A DNA stretch of 64,000 nucleotides from Rhizoclosmatium globosum (Eukaryota; Chytridiomycota; Chytridiomycetes; Chytridiales; Chytriomycetaceae): contig MCGO01000052.1 of assembly GCA_002104985.1 (NCBI GenBank), positions 225,663-289,662 on the forward strand, read 5' to 3'. A model generated the notes under the pieces. The model did no database searches. It saw only the letters and a program-made list of their open reading frames with translations, and was not told where the DNA came from. The position numbers and the translations under genes were made by a program. Below, in pieces: positions 47,524 through 58,457 of the stretch (position 1 is its first letter; each line of letters begins with the position of its first letter).

Positions 47524-49953
47524 ATGATCCGCAATCCAAACAAGCTGGCCAAGAAGGGCGGCAAGGCAGCCAAACCAAAGGCAAAAGATGTATCGATTGT
47601 GCACGTTGAACGAAGAACTGGTTCCACGAACAAGGATTCGAATGGATCAAAAGTATCCTCAAACCACTTTGGCACACACTTTTCAAACGACCGCGATCTG
47701 CCCTCGTTTGAACCACCAAAACCAGTTGAAAAGAAGGAGGAAAAGCAGCTTGGCTCGCTTGTCTTTCTCGAGTGTTCTGCGTTGAAGAAACAGCCTGAGC
47801 ACCCGCTTTCTCCACCTTCTTCTTCTTCCAATGTCCAGTCGGTCCTTGCCAAACTTGCCTTCAAAGACAGACTTGCTCCTCTTGCCGAATCCCTGGTCGA
47901 GTCGCTGTATCCCTCGGCCTCTTCTACTCCCGCCCCAACCGACAAACAATCCCGAAAGCGAAAAGAACCTTCCTCAGACTCTGCCCAAACTCAACTGCCT
48001 CCAATCACAAATGCTCTTTTACCTCTGCTTTCTTCCTACAAAGACATCCAGTCTGCTTCAGACAATTTGACTTCAAAGGACGCCGAACAACAAGTCAGGC
48101 TAGCTTATTCCATCCATGCTGTCAACCACGTTTTTTGTACCAGAGACCGAATCCTCAAGAACACAAACAAATTGAATTCTATTGCTGCTCAAGAGGCTGA
48201 AAAGGAGCGTTTACAGAAGGAGCTTTTGGCAAAGGAGAAGGGAAAACCTATGAAGCACGGAAAGTCCGAAAAGGATGAGAAATTGAGTGCTAATGGCAAG
48301 AAGGCTAAGGTTGCAGCTATTGAAGATCATGTCAACGATGATGGCGATGATGACGATGACGACGATGACGACGACGTAGTCGACGACAAAGAAGAAGAAG
48401 ATTGGGAAGATAATGATGAGGAAGACGACAAGGAGGATGACGACAAAGTCGATGAACAGAACGATGATGACTCGGAGGATGACGAAGGAAATCCAAACAA
48501 GTCAGGAGATACCATGCAAGTACCCCTCTTCAATACTTAAAGATAGGCATCCATAACTAACAATTTATTAGTGAATACCGTGACCAAGGTTTCACGCGTC
48601 CAAAAGTACTCATTCTCTTGCCACTCAAAAACTTGGCTTTCGATGTAATCAACCACATCCTCGCTCTCTCCGGTGCATCTCAAATCGAAAACAAATCTCG
48701 TTTCACTACCGAATTTACGCTCCCACCTGAAGAAGATGGTCTGGACCCATCCAAACCGCTCGACTTTCAACATGACTTTCGTGGAAATATTGATGACTGT
48801 TTTCGTATTGGTATCAAGTTTTCTAGGAGGCATTTGAAGTTATTTGCGGATTTTTATAGTGCGGATATTATTGTTGCGAGTCCTCTTGGTTTGAGAATGG
48901 TTGTTGGAGCGGAAGGGTGAGTCTTTTTGGCTTGCGTTTTCTTACGACTCTTTGAAGACCTTTTCTAACTCTTTGTTACAGAGACAAAGTCCGTGATTTT
49001 GACTTTTTGAGTTCGATTGAAATGGTAATTGTCGATCGCTGCGATATGCTCATGATGCAGAACTGGGACCACGTTCAGGTTTGTTCGCTTATTTGCGATC
49101 CTTATGAAGACATTGTCCTGAATTTAATGTATAGCATATTTTTAATCACTTGAACGTGACTCCAAAGGCTGCGCATGATTGCGACTTTGCACGTATTAAG
49201 TCTTGGTATTTGGATGGTCGTGCAAACTTGGTCCGTCAAAACATTCTTCTTTCGCACTTCAGTGCACCAGAAATCAATGCACTCATGAACAAGAGTTGCA
49301 AGAACGTGGATGGACGCATCAAGATTTCATCAACCTACACCGGAAGTATTGGAGAAGTTGTTGTTCAAGTTCCACAGGTACTCCTCAATTCTATTTCTCT
49401 CTAATTCATATGTCTGAACGTATCAATCTTCTAAAACCAGATGTTCACAAAATTCCAATGCCCATCCTTAACACACCACGATGATTCCCGTTTCACCCAC
49501 TTTACCACCAAATTCCTCCCGAACCTCCTCCGCCCAGGTCAAGACCTCTCCCCAACCCTCCTTATCGTTCCTTCTTACCTCGACTTTGTCCGCATCCGAA
49601 ACCACCTCCACACCACCCGCATCCCCTTTGGTGAACTCTGCGAATACACACCACAACCCGACGTTTCGCGAAACCGGTCCAACTTCTTCCACAAGAAGAT
49701 TTCTCTCCTTGTTGTTACGGAGCGATTCCATTTCTACAGGCGGTACAAGATCCGAGGCGTTAAACAGGTGTTGTGGTACCAACTGCCCGAGTACGCGCAT
49801 TTCTACCCGGAGGTTGTGAATGCAGTGGAGAAGGGGATGGATAGTAACGTCAAGGTTTTGTATAGCGTGTATGATCGGTTACGGTTGGAGAGAATCGTTG
49901 GGACAGCGAGGGTTGCGAAAATGATGGAGAAGGATACTTTCATGTTTGCGTAG
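47524..49953 (+). CDS. UTP25: UTP25 (DEF) small-subunit processome component
   Basis: Predicted nucleolar protein with a degenerate DEAD-helicase fold lacking a working Walker A site; it acts in early 18S processing. Exons 47524-48515, 48572-48916, 48982-49078, 49135-49377 and 49441-49953 give 729 aa. Intron 1 needs a GC donor (GCAAGT at 48516): the next GT would run into a stop, while GC-AG splicing gives the conserved [16 protein letters not shown]. Other landmarks are [21 protein letters not shown] (a decayed DEAD box), RQNILLSHF and the C-terminal [11 protein letters not shown]. The N-terminal third has a long Asp/Glu run (about 48340-48490), common in nucleolar proteins. The start MIRNPNK is preferred over an upstream open frame lying in the KRR1 gene. 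Confidence 0.92.
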
Positions 49954-50506
49954 GCGGTGTGGAAGATTGTATTTGAAAGAGAAATAAAGGAACCCACCGC
50001 ACCCAAAACTTAGACACATATTTCAACAAGCTCGGAGACATTCGAAACTTGATCACAATTTCGCTACTCTCAAGAAGACATGATTTTCTTCGAATAGAAT
50101 GCAGCAAGGAATGCATGGTGGAGTGTTTAAACTTAGATACACGTTATAACTGAAGTTCAGAAATACATGAAATCAAATTTCACATAAATTTGGTCACTGT
50201 TTTATAGTGTATTTCATCCAGTTAAACGACAGAAACAGCAAAGAGTATATGTTATCTCCAAATGAATCAAGCCCATTTCAAAATACTCTCTTGCAGGCAA
50301 TATATCGATAAAGTAATAGTGTAATGCTCTACATCGGTACTTACTCGTTTCATTCTATTCAGAGACGCATTTAAAGTGATAAATGCCATCAGACACATTT
50401 CAACAGAAATCGAATCTCCAAGCTTTTGGAATTTGAGCCACAAAATCCAAAAAGATCTTTAAGACTCGCGGGTTTTCGCACTCAAAACGAACAAAAAAAC
50501 AACAAC
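49954..50506. other. Gap between UTP25 and the surface-protein gene
   Basis: A 553-bp AT-rich spacer with no recognisable gene. It includes the UTP25 3' end and, towards 50400-50500, the A-rich leader of the next gene. No signal-peptide exon for the next gene could be found here. Confidence 0.4.
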
Positions 50507-52466
50507 ATGCCAGGGTACACAGGTGCAGTTGTTACCGATGGGTGTCCCGCGGTGCCAAATGCTGGTGCCCTTCCAACCACAGCAGTGGATGTGATGCTCC
50601 CAAAGGTCCAAACAGTGGTACGTGCTTGGCTTTTGAATGAACTTTGCATCGTTTTCCATATCTTCTCAATTCACAAATACTGATTCAAACCTCGCGCTTA
50701 CAAGGCTTTGAATGGCGGCCAAGCTCAAATCATCTACAGTGTCCCCAACTACGGTCAGACACTCTCTTTCCTTCCAGCCTCTTACACCTACACAACGACT
50801 GTTAACGGGGCTGCAACAACAATCTCGGCTTCGGCATGTGTTCCAACAATTTCCGCTTGGGGATACACTTACCAGCCCACCGGTTTTACTGCAACCGCAA
50901 CAACCACTGTCGTTGGAGGCACCACCTACAGTTACAACCAGCCTATAACCACGGCTTCTGGTGCATCTGTGACGGGTTGCTTTGTGACTGCATACATCAA
51001 TGAAAATGCGGGATGCTTTTTAACTTTCACAACCACTTCTACTTCCACAATTAATGGAGTGGCTGCCACTTTCACGCCAGTCAACGCTTATGGGTGAGTA
51101 CCTATTGCCAAATCAATCCTGACTTTGTCAATTTGTTGATGTCGAATTTAGAGCCATTGACCTTCAAGCTCAAACACTTGGGAAAGACACAAGTAATAGT
51201 CCCGTGATGCTTGAAGCCAACGACTTGTATCCTATTTCCGAGTTTTATCCGTACAAGGCCTCCACTGTCACACTTTCTGCTACAGGAATCGACACGACTC
51301 TTGGTATCACTCTCATTTCCGAGGATTTTTTCATCACCACTTCAACGGCTACTGGAGGCTCCGGAACGTTAAAATTCGTCCTTCAAGTAACTCCATCTGA
51401 TACGAACTACATTGTTGCGTCTTTGACCTTGACCAAGGCTGGAACGGCGATTGGGAACACTCCATCATACATTACATCGGGTGGTACTGTTGCAAATCGA
51501 TGGCTCTTTGACGGAATTCCTCAAGATTGTGGGGCTGCAGTTACATACATTGCAACTGCCAAGATTTGCAGAGGATCAACCGCCACAGGGGCTACTCCTT
51601 CACAGAACGGACAATGTATCCAGAGTGCTCTTCAAACCAGCGGAGGTCAAGCAGACGCCACTTTCACTGTTATTTCCACTTCCAACATTGTCGCTGATAA
51701 GTGTCAAATGAGTGTGTCTGTTGGTGCAATCGCAGATCTTTCCGTTACAATCCAGGATGTCACAAGTCCAAACCCAGCATCGCCAGCCCTCTTCGCAACT
51801 GACACGTGGCAAATTACAATCAACTCCCCAACACTCCAAAATGGTGGCCAGTACATTTATGTGACGGGAGTAACTATCAACGATGGTACCACCACCCTTA
51901 CTTTGAGCGAAACTTGTTTCACCGAGGTGTTCAGCGGATACGGAGTCAACACGTTCTCGCTTCCAGCCAATATCATTAACCCCGTAAAAACCGACGGCAC
52001 AACTATTGGTGGATACGCCGACCTTCCTTCTGCTACCAAGCAGTTGTGTTCTGGAGCTGCGGATGCTACCAAATATCCTGGAATCTTATTGTCTGGCAAA
52101 AGCACTAGTTTCAAGTACACCTTTACGTTTTCGCTCCAGTTTGATCAGACTGTGCCTCAAACTGTTCCTGGTTCTGCAAACCGTCGTGACGATAATACCG
52201 CCTCTTCGCTGCCAAAGATTGTTCGTACTGCCAGTCTTACAGCTGTTGTTCGTGTAGACACAACTAGTGGCGGTGGTAAAACCTTGAATGCGACTGAGAT
52301 TGGGGCGATCGGGGTTGGAGTCGCTGGGGCAATTGTCGCAGTTTGCGCCGTAGCGTTAGCTGTCGTTTGGAACAGACGTAGAAACATTTCAAAACGTGAA
52401 TTGAGCTCTAAGACTGAGCTTGTAAGTGATTTGGCTGTGGATGGGAAAGTTGGCGAAGAAAACTGA
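50507..52466 (+). CDS. Thr/Ser-rich single-pass membrane protein
   Basis: Not assigned to a family. Exons 50507-50617, 50705-51093 and 51152-52466 give 604 aa. The body is rich in Thr, Ser, Ala and Gly with strand-like repeats (TTTVNGAATTISAS, TSTSTINGVAATF) and scattered cysteines, as in extracellular adhesin or wall proteins. Near the C-terminus a TM helix (AIGVGVAGAIVAVCAVALAV) is followed by the stop-transfer NRRR and a ~35-residue cytosolic tail. The oddity is the N-terminus: MPGYTGAVVTDGCP is not a signal peptide. Either the real first exon lies upstream and was missed, or the TM helix acts as a signal-anchor with reversed topology. Function is unknown; a surface or sensor role is likely. 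Confidence 0.65.
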
Positions 52467-52531
52467 GTACCTATGTTCCTTGTTTGTTTTTTCATTGAGA
52501 GTAAAGTCATTATAAAGAAGTTATATTTCAA

Positions 52532-54286
52532 TCAATGGTCGATATAATATATGATAACTCTCCCTCTTTCTTCTGAACCTTTTGTCTTCACGATGGTGTC
52601 TGCAGCAATAGCATTGCGGTATAATTGAATCTTCATCACAAGAAGAAAGAAACACACAAGATGCATCATGGCGATTGATGTATAAGACGTTACATTCAAC
52701 CACAATTGCTCCTCTGACCAGCCATATTGAATTATGGTTTTCGCGATAGTCGCCATCGAAATTATAAGGCAAGAAACACTAGAAAGAATACCATATCGAG
52801 CTATAATACGAAATCGTGGAGCTATTTCCATTCCAGAAATTTTGGTTGCATTCATGAATTGGGCAAAACAAATAACATAGAAGAGATCCAGCAAAAACAA
52901 GGTTGCACAAGCAATACTCTGACATGTATATGTGACATAAAACGGAACTTGTCTCGTCTTGTTTATAAGAAGTATGGCAACTGGAATAACTGGCGAAAAT
53001 AGAAGGAATGGCGAAAAGAAAAGAGCCAATCGAAAAAATTTGAAGGATTTCGGCCATATTTGGAGCATCAGTTGTCTGCATCGCAAAAAAGAAAAACACA
53101 GGTACGTTGTCGCCCACATAGCACGGCATATTTGAATAAGGAAATACGAGCGAATGCCACAAACACCTGGACCCATAATGACATTGAAGCAGTCATACCA
53201 TTGGGACAAGCTGCCAAAGTTGTGCAAAATCAAAAGCAAGCAAAGTACCAAGAAAGATATGTTGACTTGCGTACAAAGGCACTGTAGTGTTTTGATTCCT
53301 GTTGATTCTCGGATCTGTAGCCTCTCGAAATAACCGATGAATACCAAGAGACTAATAAAAATGACGCAAGAAACTACAAGAAACGTATACGTTAAGTATA
53401 AATCTGATGGCTTGACGTTTCGGAGCTCGTTGAAAGATCTACATTCTTTCATTGTTTGAACAGCAGAAGAATCCAACTCCGCTGTAATATATATACAAGT
53501 GTATGCCTCAAGCAATTCCGTAGAATTTCTCACATGATAGCAAAGGTGGCGCATGAAATTTTGCTGAATATTGGGGGTCTGCGAATTGAGCCAAATGATT
53601 CCAGGTGCAGTGCAGCCTCGGAGAATCTCATTTTGTACTTGATTAAACGTTGCATTAGAATATTGCTCAAGACAATTTGTTGTTACATTCACAACAGAAG
53701 GAGTTAGAGCGTATAATAGACTTGTTTCTGCAAAAGATACTAAGCCTGTAAAGTAACGCCTTAAATCTGTGATATTTCCTGTTACTGTACTTGAATGTAA
53801 GAGCATATATCCGTCACAGATCATCCAAATAATGTTTTTTTGAGTTTTAACGTTTGCAGACATAGTCCAAAATTGGAATGGAGAAGAATCAACCGCATAA
53901 TCGGTAAAAAGGGATTCAAGGTTAGTTACATTACGCGTTTTAAGGCATGACGCAATGTTTTCCCGCAAAAACGAACTGTTGGAAAACGTCGGCCTGATTG
54001 AGATTGATGCAAACTCACTTTGTAGCATTTGCTGGTTCAAAGATGTATTTCTGCACAACGTCACAATTTCATCTCGTATTGTTACTTGAGCTGGGGTGAG
54101 AGTGAGATTCATATTCAGGAAAGGAACAATGCAAGAAGCACTCGAACAATACTGAATAATGTGGACCATTTCCAACCAATGGGATCCATTGATAAAACAT
54201 TTGGTATAAAGTGAATACTGCAGCCCCTTTTTCTTAAATTTGGCAATCATTCCCAATTTATTTGCTTCATTTTCTCGCATTTGCAT
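52532..54286 (-). CDS. Multi-TM (7TM-like) protein with large extracellular N-terminal domain
   Basis: Single open frame of up to 584 aa, unknown family. After an N-terminal ~290-residue part with many Cys and N-glycosylation sites (NATFNQV, NVTNLE) come about seven TM helices (for example FLVVSCVIFISLLVFIGYF and FLVLCLLLILHNFG). The last three helices resemble those of the protein at 55286-56252 (compare RFRIIARYGI with HFQIIAQYGI), so the two are probably paralogues. A class of fungal GPCR-like receptor is the best guess. The first ATG (54286) lies inside the 3' end of the esterase gene on the same strand, so the true start is more likely M40 at 54169 or a later Met. Unlike its neighbours it is AT-rich. 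Confidence 0.62.
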   Translation of the reverse strand: MQMRENEANKLGMIAKFKKKGLQYSLYTKCFINGSHWLEMVHIIQYCSSASCIVPFLNMNLTLTPAQVTIRDEIVTLCRNTSLNQQMLQSEFASISIRPTFSNSSFLRENIASCLKTRNVTNLESLFTDYAVDSSPFQFWTMSANVKTQKNIIWMICDGYMLLHSSTVTGNITDLRRYFTGLVSFAETSLLYALTPSVVNVTTNCLEQYSNATFNQVQNEILRGCTAPGIIWLNSQTPNIQQNFMRHLCYHVRNSTELLEAYTCIYITAELDSSAVQTMKECRSFNELRNVKPSDLYLTYTFLVVSCVIFISLLVFIGYFERLQIRESTGIKTLQCLCTQVNISFLVLCLLLILHNFGSLSQWYDCFNVIMGPGVCGIRSYFLIQICRAMWATTYLCFSFLRCRQLMLQIWPKSFKFFRLALFFSPFLLFSPVIPVAILLINKTRQVPFYVTYTCQSIACATLFLLDLFYVICFAQFMNATKISGMEIAPRFRIIARYGILSSVSCLIISMATIAKTIIQYGWSEEQLWLNVTSYTSIAMMHLVCFFLLVMKIQLYRNAIAADTIVKTKGSEERGRVIIYYIDH

Positions 54287-55127
54287 AGAGTTGGTTGATT
54301 AGACCGTTATTTCCCGATGATTCCGAATTCAAAAAGCTTGGATATTCAGCCCAGTTCAACGGAACACGTGGAATAACATTTTCAGGAGCCAATTCCGGCC
54401 ACAAGGTCTTGATGCTATCCAATACGCCTTGCGCAAGGAGGCGATTACCCTCTGGTCCCAAATGCAATCGATCTTCTACAGTCAAATGCTTCAAAGAAGC
54501 TGGATCAAATTCTGGTAAATCGTATTCGCGACCCGGAACAAAGAGTGGCCAGGTGTCAAGAAGACCAATTGATGTGTTTGATTGGGCCAGTTCGTGTCCA
54601 ACTTCAGCACACGCCTCTCTGTAAGCTTTAACGCTGTCGAAGTTGTATTCTTCCCAGCATTTTCGGGCAACCAAAGGAGGCGGAGTGATCACCAGAACTT
54701 TTGTTTGGGGAGCCAAAGCCACAATCGTACCAACGATAGCACGCAGGTTTTCCTTGTACTGGGCAATTGGAACATGCTGATTCGACAAGCCTGGAAGAGT
54801 TGAGTCATTTGAGCCAAGCAGCAGCGTGACTAGTCGTGTGTTCTGAGTCACAATTGGGCGCAGAAGTGGGGCAACGAGCGGCCGCATCCAGTGTGTTGTG
54901 TAAGCGGAGAAGCCTCGTGCAATCACGTCCATTTTGCGTGTGTATTCAGTGGCCAGGAGCGTTGCCCAGCCATTGGGGGCAATCCCGTTCTGTTGTTTTC
55001 CACCTCATGTGTTAGTATTCGGAAGTCGCTGCGCAAGATATCGTACCTGAGTAAGCGAGTCTCCTACCAAGATGATTTGGTCATAGCTGAGATCTGGCTC
55101 CGTGGCCACCTTCTCGTTTTGATTCAT
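54267..55127 (-). CDS. IAH1-type SGNH/GDSL esterase
   Basis: Predicted hydrolase of 267 aa similar to yeast isoamyl acetate hydrolase Iah1, which breaks small acetate esters. Exons 55127-55047 and 54989-54267. The nucleophile is the Ser of ILVGDSLTQ, split from NGIAPNGWA by the intron. Further SGNH blocks are EYTRKMDVIARGFSAYTTHW, LLLGSNDST (Asn) and the catalytic Asp-x-x-His in VEDRLHLGPEGNRLL. There is no signal peptide, so it should be cytosolic. An in-frame upstream ATG at 55241 is possible, but the family start favours MNQNEK. It is flanked by two related multi-TM genes, one overlapping its 3' end and one divergent from its 5' end. Confidence 0.86.
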
Positions 55128-55285
55128 AATTTTTGGCCAGTCATGAATTGGCAGATGAATTGGGAGGCACCTGTGATTACCTGATCGTTCAGGAAGGGTA
55201 TGGAATGCAATTCTTATTTGTTTATCGAAATTATTCTGCATTTAGCTTTTGGATTTTTCAAAGCGGAAAGATCCCTTGCCTTGAA

Positions 55286-56252
55286 ATGAACGAGTCATCG
55301 TTCCCTTTTATGTTGGTTGCAAAGTACTTCCAAAGCGCGCTTTTGACGATAACTGTGCTAATATTTGGCGGCTTTGCTACTTTAGTAGTACATGAAGCTC
55401 GACTCTACAAACAATCCTATTGTAAATCCTTTCAATCTGCTTCTTTTGATACTCAACTGCACCATCCTTTCGATTCATATAATTGAGATCAACGTTTATT
55501 CTGGGCCAAATGACGTCTTTACAGTTGGAAATTTGCTTGCCTTGGAGACATCGCAAGAAATAATGATTGTCGCGTACATTAATTATATTTGGCTCCGTGG
55601 AAAACCAGTCTTTCAAGAGGTACTACCAAAATCCGTCTTTTACTTGGATTGGTTCGTGCGATTGTGTCCGGTATTGTATCTGATAGCGTTGGTGTCAGAC
55701 CAAGTCCTGCGTTGGAGCTATACCTTGACAGACTCGACCCATCAAATTTGGACTTTACTAAACGCAATTCTTGTGGCTCTGGCGACTCTCTTTGTGGTTC
55801 TCTTTGATGCCACTGTTGTTGTCACGTTCGTCCTGTTTCTGAGCCACACAAAAGTGTCGCAAGCCGATAAAATCGATTCGCATTTCCAAATTATTGCACA
55901 GTATGGCATAGCATCTGCTTTATTCTGTACATTCTCGTTTGCGTTCTACATGGTTCAAATTTGGACAAAGTTAGACCCTTTCAACGTTTTAATACACCAA
56001 GCTGTAATTCTTTGTGTAGATTTGGTGTTTTGGGTCCTCGTGGGTATGAAGTACGCATTGTTTCAAGACAAGAGAATTAGATCACGAGTCAAAATATCAG
56101 GATTGCATGGCCCTGGAAGTTCAACCGCAAATGGAAGCAGCCAAGTGAGAGTTGAAGGGAGCGTGGTTGGAAAAAGCTTCAATCGTTTCTTCAACACCCA
56201 TCACTGCAGCCTCCAAAGTTTCAACAACGTAGAGACAAATTTTTATTTATAA
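55286..56252 (+). CDS. Multi-TM protein related to the 52532-54286 gene, with an apparent frame break
   Basis: The first TM helix (MNESSFPFMLVAKYFQ, then LLTITVLIFGGFATL) is in one frame from 55286; the remaining helices are in the next frame from MKLDSTNNP at 55392. The frames meet near 55385-55405, where HEARL in one continues naturally as DSTNNP in the other. No GT-AG pair removes the difference without deleting a helix, so a 1-base change (assembly error or real lesion) is suspected. If translation simply starts at 55392, a six-helix, 286-aa protein results. The helices after the break resemble the last TM helices of the paralogue (HFQIIAQYGI against RFRIIARYGI). Unknown function; likely a membrane receptor-like protein. 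It lacks the big glycosylated N-terminal domain. Confidence 0.55.
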
Positions 56253-56267
56253 AGTTAAGATATATAA

Positions 56268-56856
56268 TCAATGCCTCACTGTCCGTTCATGTCGTACCAA
56301 ATCCTGACTTCTGCGAAATCGTTTTGTACAACAACCACCACCTCCTCGTTTTTGCAACCGACACAGGTATGGATATTCATCACTGTGGCTCACCCAATGG
56401 CTTTTCAAATAAGCCTTCTTGGTAAACGTTTTGAGGCACTGCGTGCATTCAAATGTCTTTGCTGTAGGTTGTTGAGAGTTTGGCAATGGGATTTGCTGTG
56501 GTGTGTGATGTTTTGCAACAGATTTGGACGGTGGTAGTGTACTTGGGACTTGTATGTCAGATTTTGATTCGTTTGAATAGCTGATACAGCGGTAGCGGGG
56601 AGGGGTTCTTGTGATGACCAATTGTTGACACATTCTTCCTCCAACTCGTCTGAAGGAGAAAGTTGATGGCCATTGGATTTTGAATTGTTGAGGAGGATGC
56701 TGACAGAGAAAGAGGAATTATGACTTCCGATTCCATAGCTGGAGTACATGGCGGTGTTGTGTGTGACCCAGGTGAGCTGCTCGAACGATGTAGCATTGGA
56801 GTTTCTGCTTGGTATTCAGTCATTATACTGTGGGCAAGATGCATGAGTTTGTCCAA
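56268..56856 (-). CDS. C2H2 zinc-finger protein
   Basis: Two-exon model, 56856-56705 and 56649-56268 (177 aa). The intron, GTCAGC to CTTCAG, joins the MDKLMHLAHSIMTEYQ start to the zinc-finger frame in phase; without it the finger frame has only a late ATG at 56633. The first finger is classical (FECTQCLKTFTKKAYLKSHWVSH). The second is unusual: the two cysteines are separated by a glycine-rich loop (CRLQKRGGGGCC) before RSQDLVRHERTVRH. The N-terminal half is Ser/Pro-rich and disordered. It is convergent with the upstream TM-protein gene, with only 15 bp between the stops. Probably a transcription factor; targets unknown. Confidence 0.6.
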
Positions 56857-56988
56857 GAAATGACTATGCTTAAATTTGAGTTTTTGTTGAACTCTGTGGC
56901 AAGGATTTTCAAAGCCTTTCGAACTTTCTGCGAACTGCTATCAAATAACAATTTGAGGCGATATTGTCATATTTGCTTACTACCATAA

Positions 56989-58193
56989 TCAACTAAATAC
57001 AATCAACACCAAGATCAACACCAGAACAATAATACATAAATTTGCCCTGTGGTCAGTCTTGTTACTTGCAATCACATCCCCAACCCTATTATTTACGGTC
57101 CCTAATCGATTCTGTGTTCGTTCCACAGCCGCATCAGTTGTTGGAGCAAATCCACGTGAAGGTCCAGTTCATCCCCTATTTGAAGGCCGATTTGTTTTTG
57201 TCGAAGAATAGCAGATGATAGAGCGTCGAGGTGGGCGTCTTGATCTGTCAGTTATTGGACAATGAAAATCAGAATAGCTCAAGGCCACCATCCAACCATG
57301 AATATCATTTCTGCTCCTTAGTCTAAACAAGACCAAAACTTTCAAGTTCCATTCAGTCAAAATTGTTCAGAAATAGTCCATGCATTCTGTATCGCTCCGC
57401 CATTCCATGTCTCCAAGCGATTCTGTCCTACGCTCGTCCCAAACCAAACACATACCGTCGAGCATTCGATTCTGCAACTGAACAAGTTCGCCAGTGTCCA
57501 AATGGTTGTGAGAATTGTGGTTATCATCGTCTTCGATGAGAGTGAGAGAGAGTCTGCTGCGCCACGTGATGAGGAGGAGGAGGCAGCCTGTGGAAAGTGT
57601 TGGTGTTGGTGTTGCTGAAGACGTCTAGATTGGAGGAGTTGTTGCCTGGTTGGAAATAGAATTTGAATTGTGAGTCAGAGCAGAACAAGGCTATTAATGG
57701 CAAGAAACCGTGCTTGTTCCGGGTCTTGAAAGGCAGCATCGATGCGATCCACCTCTTTTGACAGCGAGAGCAGTTCCTGTCCCAGTCTCTGCGTCTGTTA
57801 AGATAAGAGAGTGTTTTAATAAGTGCCCTAGTGTGTCCCAGTGGGTGCTAGTGTCCTAGTGTCCAGTGTCCTAGTCCTAGCAACCACCTAACAAGAAACA
57901 CAACACACAACACACACCTTCCGCCAACGACGACACGTTCTCCGCTTTCTGAGCAGCGATTCGAGGGCCGCCACCATTTCTTTCGCCGCGGCTTTTGATT
58001 GGTCGAGCCGCGCAAGAGCCGCCGCCGACTTTGACGCCTTTGCTTCGAAGCCGAGCGACGTTGTTTCTTCGAGAACGCTTCGAAGTTGCTCGGCTTGGCT
58101 GTTCCTGTTTTGGAGGGGGAGGTTGCTGGTTTGAGAATGACTGTTGTGAAGGTGAAGGTGTGCCAACCAGTCAAGGGCAAGTCTGTCTCCCAT
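56989..58193 (-). CDS. Qc-type SNARE, C-terminally anchored, with an uncertain junction
   Basis: Predicted SNARE for endosomal or vacuolar fusion. Exons 58193-57918, 57794-57709, 57556-57456, 57244-57156 and 57111-56989 give 224 aa. Acceptor 3 is a double AG (GCAGCAG), so one residue is optional. The SNARE motif begins LDALSSAILRQKQIG and the tail anchor is LCIIVLVLILVLIVFS. The 44-bp last intron (57155-57112) is GT-AG, but removing it deletes part of the SNARE heptads. If it is instead exonic with one base missing near 57135, the motif reads through DLLQQL-DAAVERTQNRL with perfect spacing. So this is either a real intron that shortens the helix or a 1-base indel. The 0-layer position appears to be His rather than Gln. 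Confidence 0.6.
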
Positions 58194-58457
58194 TCTTTTC
58201 CTCAACAAATAAATAAGAAAAAGAAAGAGAGGATGAACTCAATTCTAGTTGCCTTAACAAAGTCTCAATTATGTCTGTTCCTCGAATCTTGGGATGGAGA
58301 GTCACTTCAAGAAAACATTGTGAATGCAACTCAAACTAAACAGAAATCAAACCATTCAACACGTTAGCTTTGTTGTTTAAAATCACGTGATATCACAATG
58401 CCCTATTTCCTTTGTCCATTTCCTCCTTCAACAAAATAACTGCCACAAAAACAAAGA

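Noticed and set aside
48340..48530. A Ser-rich minus-strand frame opposite the UTP25 acidic run
   Set aside because: It is the complement of GAT/GAC codons and has no independent support.
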